DNA of 8,099 nt from Oscillibacter sp. (GTDB taxonomy: Bacteria > Bacillota > Clostridia > Oscillospirales > Oscillospiraceae). Shown in pieces: positions 7,001 through 8,099 of the stretch. The notes under the pieces are model-generated. The model searched no databases, was not told the origin of the DNA, and saw nothing but the letters and a program-made list of their open reading frames with translations. Every line of letters starts with the position of its first letter. Position 1 is the first letter of the stretch. The translations under genes were made by a program, and so were the position numbers. The stretch spans positions 1-8,099 of the forward strand of contig JAFSOM010000062.1 in the NCBI GenBank assembly GCA_017447005.1, in the 5' to 3' direction.

Positions 7001-7377
7001 TCAATGCTTCTCAATGGAGAGTGGTATTCGTTAACGACGATAACTCGCAAAGTGCGGTTGTTCCTGTGAACCTGAAAGTTCCGGAAACCACCTATGGCGT
7101 CGTTGTTACTGTGGACGAGACGATAGCGGTGCAAGGCGATACCGCCCAGTTCACTGTGGACTTTGGCGAAAGCGATTACACGACAATCCGCAATATGCTG
7201 TATACGATGAGCGGCAAGCAAACCGATACGACGGTGAGCGTTACCCAGGTAAGCGAGGAACCGTGCGTGCTTTCCATTGTTGCCACAAAAGCTATCTTTA
7301 ATGGCTCAAACTGGGGATTGCAAGCCTCTACGTCTTCCGGTCATACGATGAAGATTCCTGTCGCTTTGAAGGGATAA
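4078..7377 (+). CDS. Large secreted surface protein with eight tandem beta repeats
   Basis: No named family is recognised. The protein has 1099 aa from the ATG at 4078. I chose this over the in-frame ATG at 4069 because GGAGG (4063-4067) is ten bases from 4078 but only one from 4069. A signal peptide covers about residues 1-27, with ALA before the cleavage. The N-terminal module (about 29-260) shares FxFIVDPNDLIR (60-71) and FFKNDDDGDISY (89-100) with the preceding protein and ends in NVTWSLTQ (W243). Eight repeats of about 95-114 aa then start near residues 262, 376, 483, 592, 698, 804, 910 and 1005. Most open with a DP-x-V-type strand and carry a GS-x-W-K-L-x-F core. The last repeat runs to the C-terminus. 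No LPXTG, SLH or terminal hydrophobic segment is present. The design, signal peptide plus head plus stalk of Ig-like units, suggests an adhesin, fibre or surface-layer protein; the ligand is unknown. Confidence 0.87.
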   Translation: MKYFVKRMLAGFLAALTLPVFNFPALAAGGMHAEGDITNEGAIPSDVIRVITPTARADMFNFIVDPNDLIRQSNAVRYGGVDFGPGHLFFKNDDDGDISYSMNSDDLKVINKSTCPVNVELTVNASKGGTSFEFARTTDFKNAAGKKITGRAIYLALVNGQRSSPVISVTENSATTHTAKLRGWIEQPDAYEIGWNARENKYDYFLKDGVEDDDLPYTSYHMTGAINSANWDNVGDISFNVTWSLTQEKGPEENPIPDEDTDPTVLVTTAVKAINDVGTMSFDWGWGSKEMARVKEFVYTNTAGKETKVAVSNISDVPTPTATNPVVVNEAQKTIFVMATTAIFRGSAWKIRFEDIDALHTVDIEIDLKRSSVAANPAVTIKTAGKEATLPDQTVTFTFDYGNGDKAMSTVTGFTYLTASGAPQKLALDSPYVSMDLQERTFTITAFRKLFEGSNWKLEFGDDEGGYYAAPFTLRTIAVTNKKPAVTVTEQASAMNENASITYDFGSGRDYMTALYGLQYKGQDGEISTLLTKSQNFVIDDNVITIKMTRPLYAGSDWKLMFVNDDNTNPVYESVTVDLLTTPHAPLPTDTDPSVKVTVPAMDVDDTVQLTADFGYGSFSRSKVVAMTYTNQNGVSKTLVSGESGLTINETSVSFTATRELYLGRDWALTFTGDAGENPYSASFDMKGNGAVEDIDAGPSVLSVDAPANHVGDTVLLTVSFGRGYGIREKITAVKYDRNGVTNVIPASSVNLSVRGTEVSFEAIRTLYAGTNWQLVFTDANNSNEYSAPFTMLGKNPEPILDRDPSLTVQTAAMHLDDTVVLKLDFGEGDFARTNIAGIEYTNIRGKNIVYSSTSVSVTGTTATFTAEKTLYNGSGWKLLFADADGLNIIPVAFELRGEGADPIEADAGVPNVTINEEATQIGSEVNMSINVGGYTDLHVKEMRYVMSGKTVDTAIQLNTENMDDVSLSVTKAIFNASQWRVVFVNDDNSQSAVVPVNLKVPETTYGVVVTVDETIAVQGDTAQFTVDFGESDYTTIRNMLYTMSGKQTDTTVSVTQVSEEPCVLSIVATKAIFNGSNWGLQASTSSGHTMKIPVALKG
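4861..7374 (+). repeat. Eight tandem ~95-114-residue protein repeats
   Basis: Unit starts are at about 4861, 5203, 5524, 5851, 6169, 6487, 6805 and 7090. The W-centred cores are SAWKIRF, SNWKLEF, SDWKLMF, RDWALTF, TNWQLVF, SGWKLLF, SQWRVVF and SNWGLQA. Before each lies a T-x-x-L/I-F/Y-x-G-S segment, and nearer the front a D-F/Y-G-x-G strand, clearest in units 2 to 6. Several junctions carry acidic D-x-D-P linkers. Units 7 and 8 form a closer pair, sharing MSGK-x-x-DT and TKAIFN. The DNA has diverged strongly, so the array is old. Confidence 0.88.
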
Positions 7378-7414
7378 CTCGCTGGCTCTTTGATGAAGCC
7401 CTTGAAATTCAACA

Positions 7415-7449
7415 AAGGAATAGGGAGATTTATTATCTCCCTATTCCTT
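7415..7449 (+). terminator. Perfect 15-bp stem-loop after the large repeat-protein gene
   Basis: AAGGAATAGGGAGAT (7415-7429) pairs perfectly with ATCTCCCTATTCCTT (7435-7449) around a TTATT loop. It begins 38 bases after the stop codon at 7377. The position fits a transcription terminator, but the stem is followed by AAACAGG rather than a U-tract. A 3' stabilising hairpin or an RNA-binding site is therefore also possible. The remaining bases up to the ribosome binding site at 7593 are AT-rich and show no gene and no convincing promoter. Confidence 0.55.
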
Positions 7450-7604
7450 AAACAGGCATAAACAAAAAAGTCAATTTGAATGCGTTGCGTGTCTTGTTGG
7501 CAGAAAGGAATGGACTGATAAGAAGTATAACGCAAGCGTATCTTTATACCTCAAATTGATGTGTAAATGTTCCCAATATGGAAGGAGCCAATGGAGGGAC
7601 AATC

Positions 7605-8099
7605 ATGAAAAGCATAAGAGCGTTAGTGGCTACTGCTTTAGTAGTGCTGATGATTGCAAGCTTCTTTACTAAAGCGGTTGCCTTGGCTTTGGAAGATGCT
7701 GATACGATATTTACAATTGTGGAAACTTCCGCAGTAGAAAGCATGGACGCAGAGGCCGTTGCCGATGAAACGGGAGCAACTGCGGACGCGGAAAACGTTG
7801 CCGACGAAGCGGAAGCGACTGCGGACACGGATAGCGTCGCCGACGAAGCGGAAGCGACTGCGGACGCGGAAAATGTTACCGACGAAGCGGAAGCGACTGC
7901 GGACGCGGAAAACGTTACCGACGAAGCGGAAGCGCCTGCGGACACGGATAGCGTCGCCGACGAAGCGGAAGTGCCTGCGGACACGGATAGCGTCGCCGAC
8001 GAAGCGGAAGCGACTGCGGACGCGGATAGCGTTGCCGACGAAGCGGAAGCGACTGCGGACGCGGAAAATGTTACCGACGAAGCGGAAGCGACTGCGGAC
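7605..8099 (+). CDS. Secreted acidic tandem-repeat protein (partial, runs off the window)
   Basis: An open frame of 165 codons continues past the last base, so the C-terminus is not visible and no function can be named. MKSIRALVATALVVLMIASF starts a clear signal peptide with likely cleavage after A26 (KAVA) or A28. After a short non-repeated stretch (about 29-52), residues 53-165 consist of a 13-residue unit, typically ADEAEATADAENV or ADEAEATADTDSV, present 8.7 times. The region holds almost only Ala, Asp, Glu, Thr, Val, Ser, Asn and some Pro. It has no Lys or Arg, so it is strongly acidic and probably extended or helical. GGAGGG at 7593-7598 supports the start at 7605; an in-frame ATG at 7578 has no ribosome binding site. 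The signal-peptide codons (ATA, AGA, TTA) look more AT-rich than those of the neighbouring genes. Possible roles include a wall-spanning spacer or a cation-binding surface protein, both inference. Confidence 0.85.
   Translation, partial: MKSIRALVATALVVLMIASFFTKAVALALEDADTIFTIVETSAVESMDAEAVADETGATADAENVADEAEATADTDSVADEAEATADAENVTDEAEATADAENVTDEAEAPADTDSVADEAEVPADTDSVADEAEATADADSVADEAEATADAENVTDEAEATAD
7761..8099 (+). repeat. 39-bp coding tandem repeat, 8.7 units, continues beyond the window
   Basis: Units start at 7761, 7800, 7839, 7878, 7917, 7956, 7995 and 8034, with a partial unit at 8073. Unit 1 is the most diverged (ADETGATAD). The end of the unit alternates between AENV (units 1, 3, 4, 8), TDSV (2, 5, 6) and a hybrid ADSV (7). 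The Thr before ADxx is Pro in units 5 and 6. The period is a multiple of three, so gain or loss of units keeps the frame. Near-identity at DNA level indicates recent expansion. Confidence 0.95.

Noticed and set aside
6646..7221. Minus-strand open frame of 191 codons opposite the last repeats
   Set aside because: It is a shadow of the large repeat-protein gene with no start signals. Other minus-strand frames at 4438-5157 and 5575-6207 are rejected for the same reason.
7392..7460. 22-codon plus-strand reading frame spanning the 15-bp hairpin
   Set aside because: It has no ribosome binding site, and its sequence is explained by the hairpin.
7544..7984. Minus-strand Ser/Ala repeat protein of 146 codons
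   Set aside because: It is the antisense reading of the 39-bp repeat, which lacks stops in this frame because of its period. The plus-strand frame has a signal peptide and a ribosome binding site.
7761..8099. CRISPR-like array because of regular 39-bp periodicity
   Set aside because: There are no unique spacers; the whole period is repeated and translates into a coherent 13-residue protein unit in frame with a signal peptide.

Overview
The window looks like a chromosomal segment from a motile, monoderm member of the Bacillota, probably Clostridia. The reasons are a Clostridia-type flagellin, strong AGGAGG-type ribosome binding sites before every gene, and Gram-positive-style signal peptides of the MKRVFKKLIAIALTGAMSLS type. 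Base composition is moderate to slightly GC-rich by eye. No genus can be assigned from sequence alone. All five supported genes lie on the plus strand, and every one encodes a surface or envelope protein. No RNA gene, insertion sequence, CRISPR array or phage gene is visible.

Layout: (1) 1-234 is the leader of the flagellin gene. It contains a hairpin that displays an AAGGA in its loop, followed by a second AAGGA that forms the Shine-Dalgarno; this is the arrangement expected of a CsrA-controlled flagellin leader. (2) 235-1545 is a complete flagellin of 436 aa. (3) 1643-2188 encodes a 181-aa single-pass membrane protein with an extracellular beta-rich C-terminal part. (4) 2297-3835 and 4078-7377 encode two paralogous secreted proteins. 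They share an N-terminal module with the motif FxxIVDPxDLIR, then FF-K/Q-N-DGDI. They carry respectively one and eight copies of a roughly 95-115 residue beta-rich repeat, marked in the large protein by a W-K-L-x-F core. A wobble-containing 13-bp hairpin, probably a terminator, separates the two. (5) From 7605 a fifth gene runs off the window. It encodes a signal peptide followed by a very acidic 13-residue (39-bp) tandem repeat, with 8.7 units visible.

How the genes may work together (inference): flagellin forms the filament, while the membrane protein and the two repeat proteins look like parts of a cell-surface layer, fibre or adhesin system encoded next to it. Neither repeat protein has an LPXTG signal, SLH domain or C-terminal membrane anchor, so they must be retained non-covalently, be assembled with a partner, or be released. 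The window shows no established named system. The most distinctive elements are the one-versus-eight repeat paralogue pair, the open-ended 39-bp coding repeat, and the flagellin leader hairpin.
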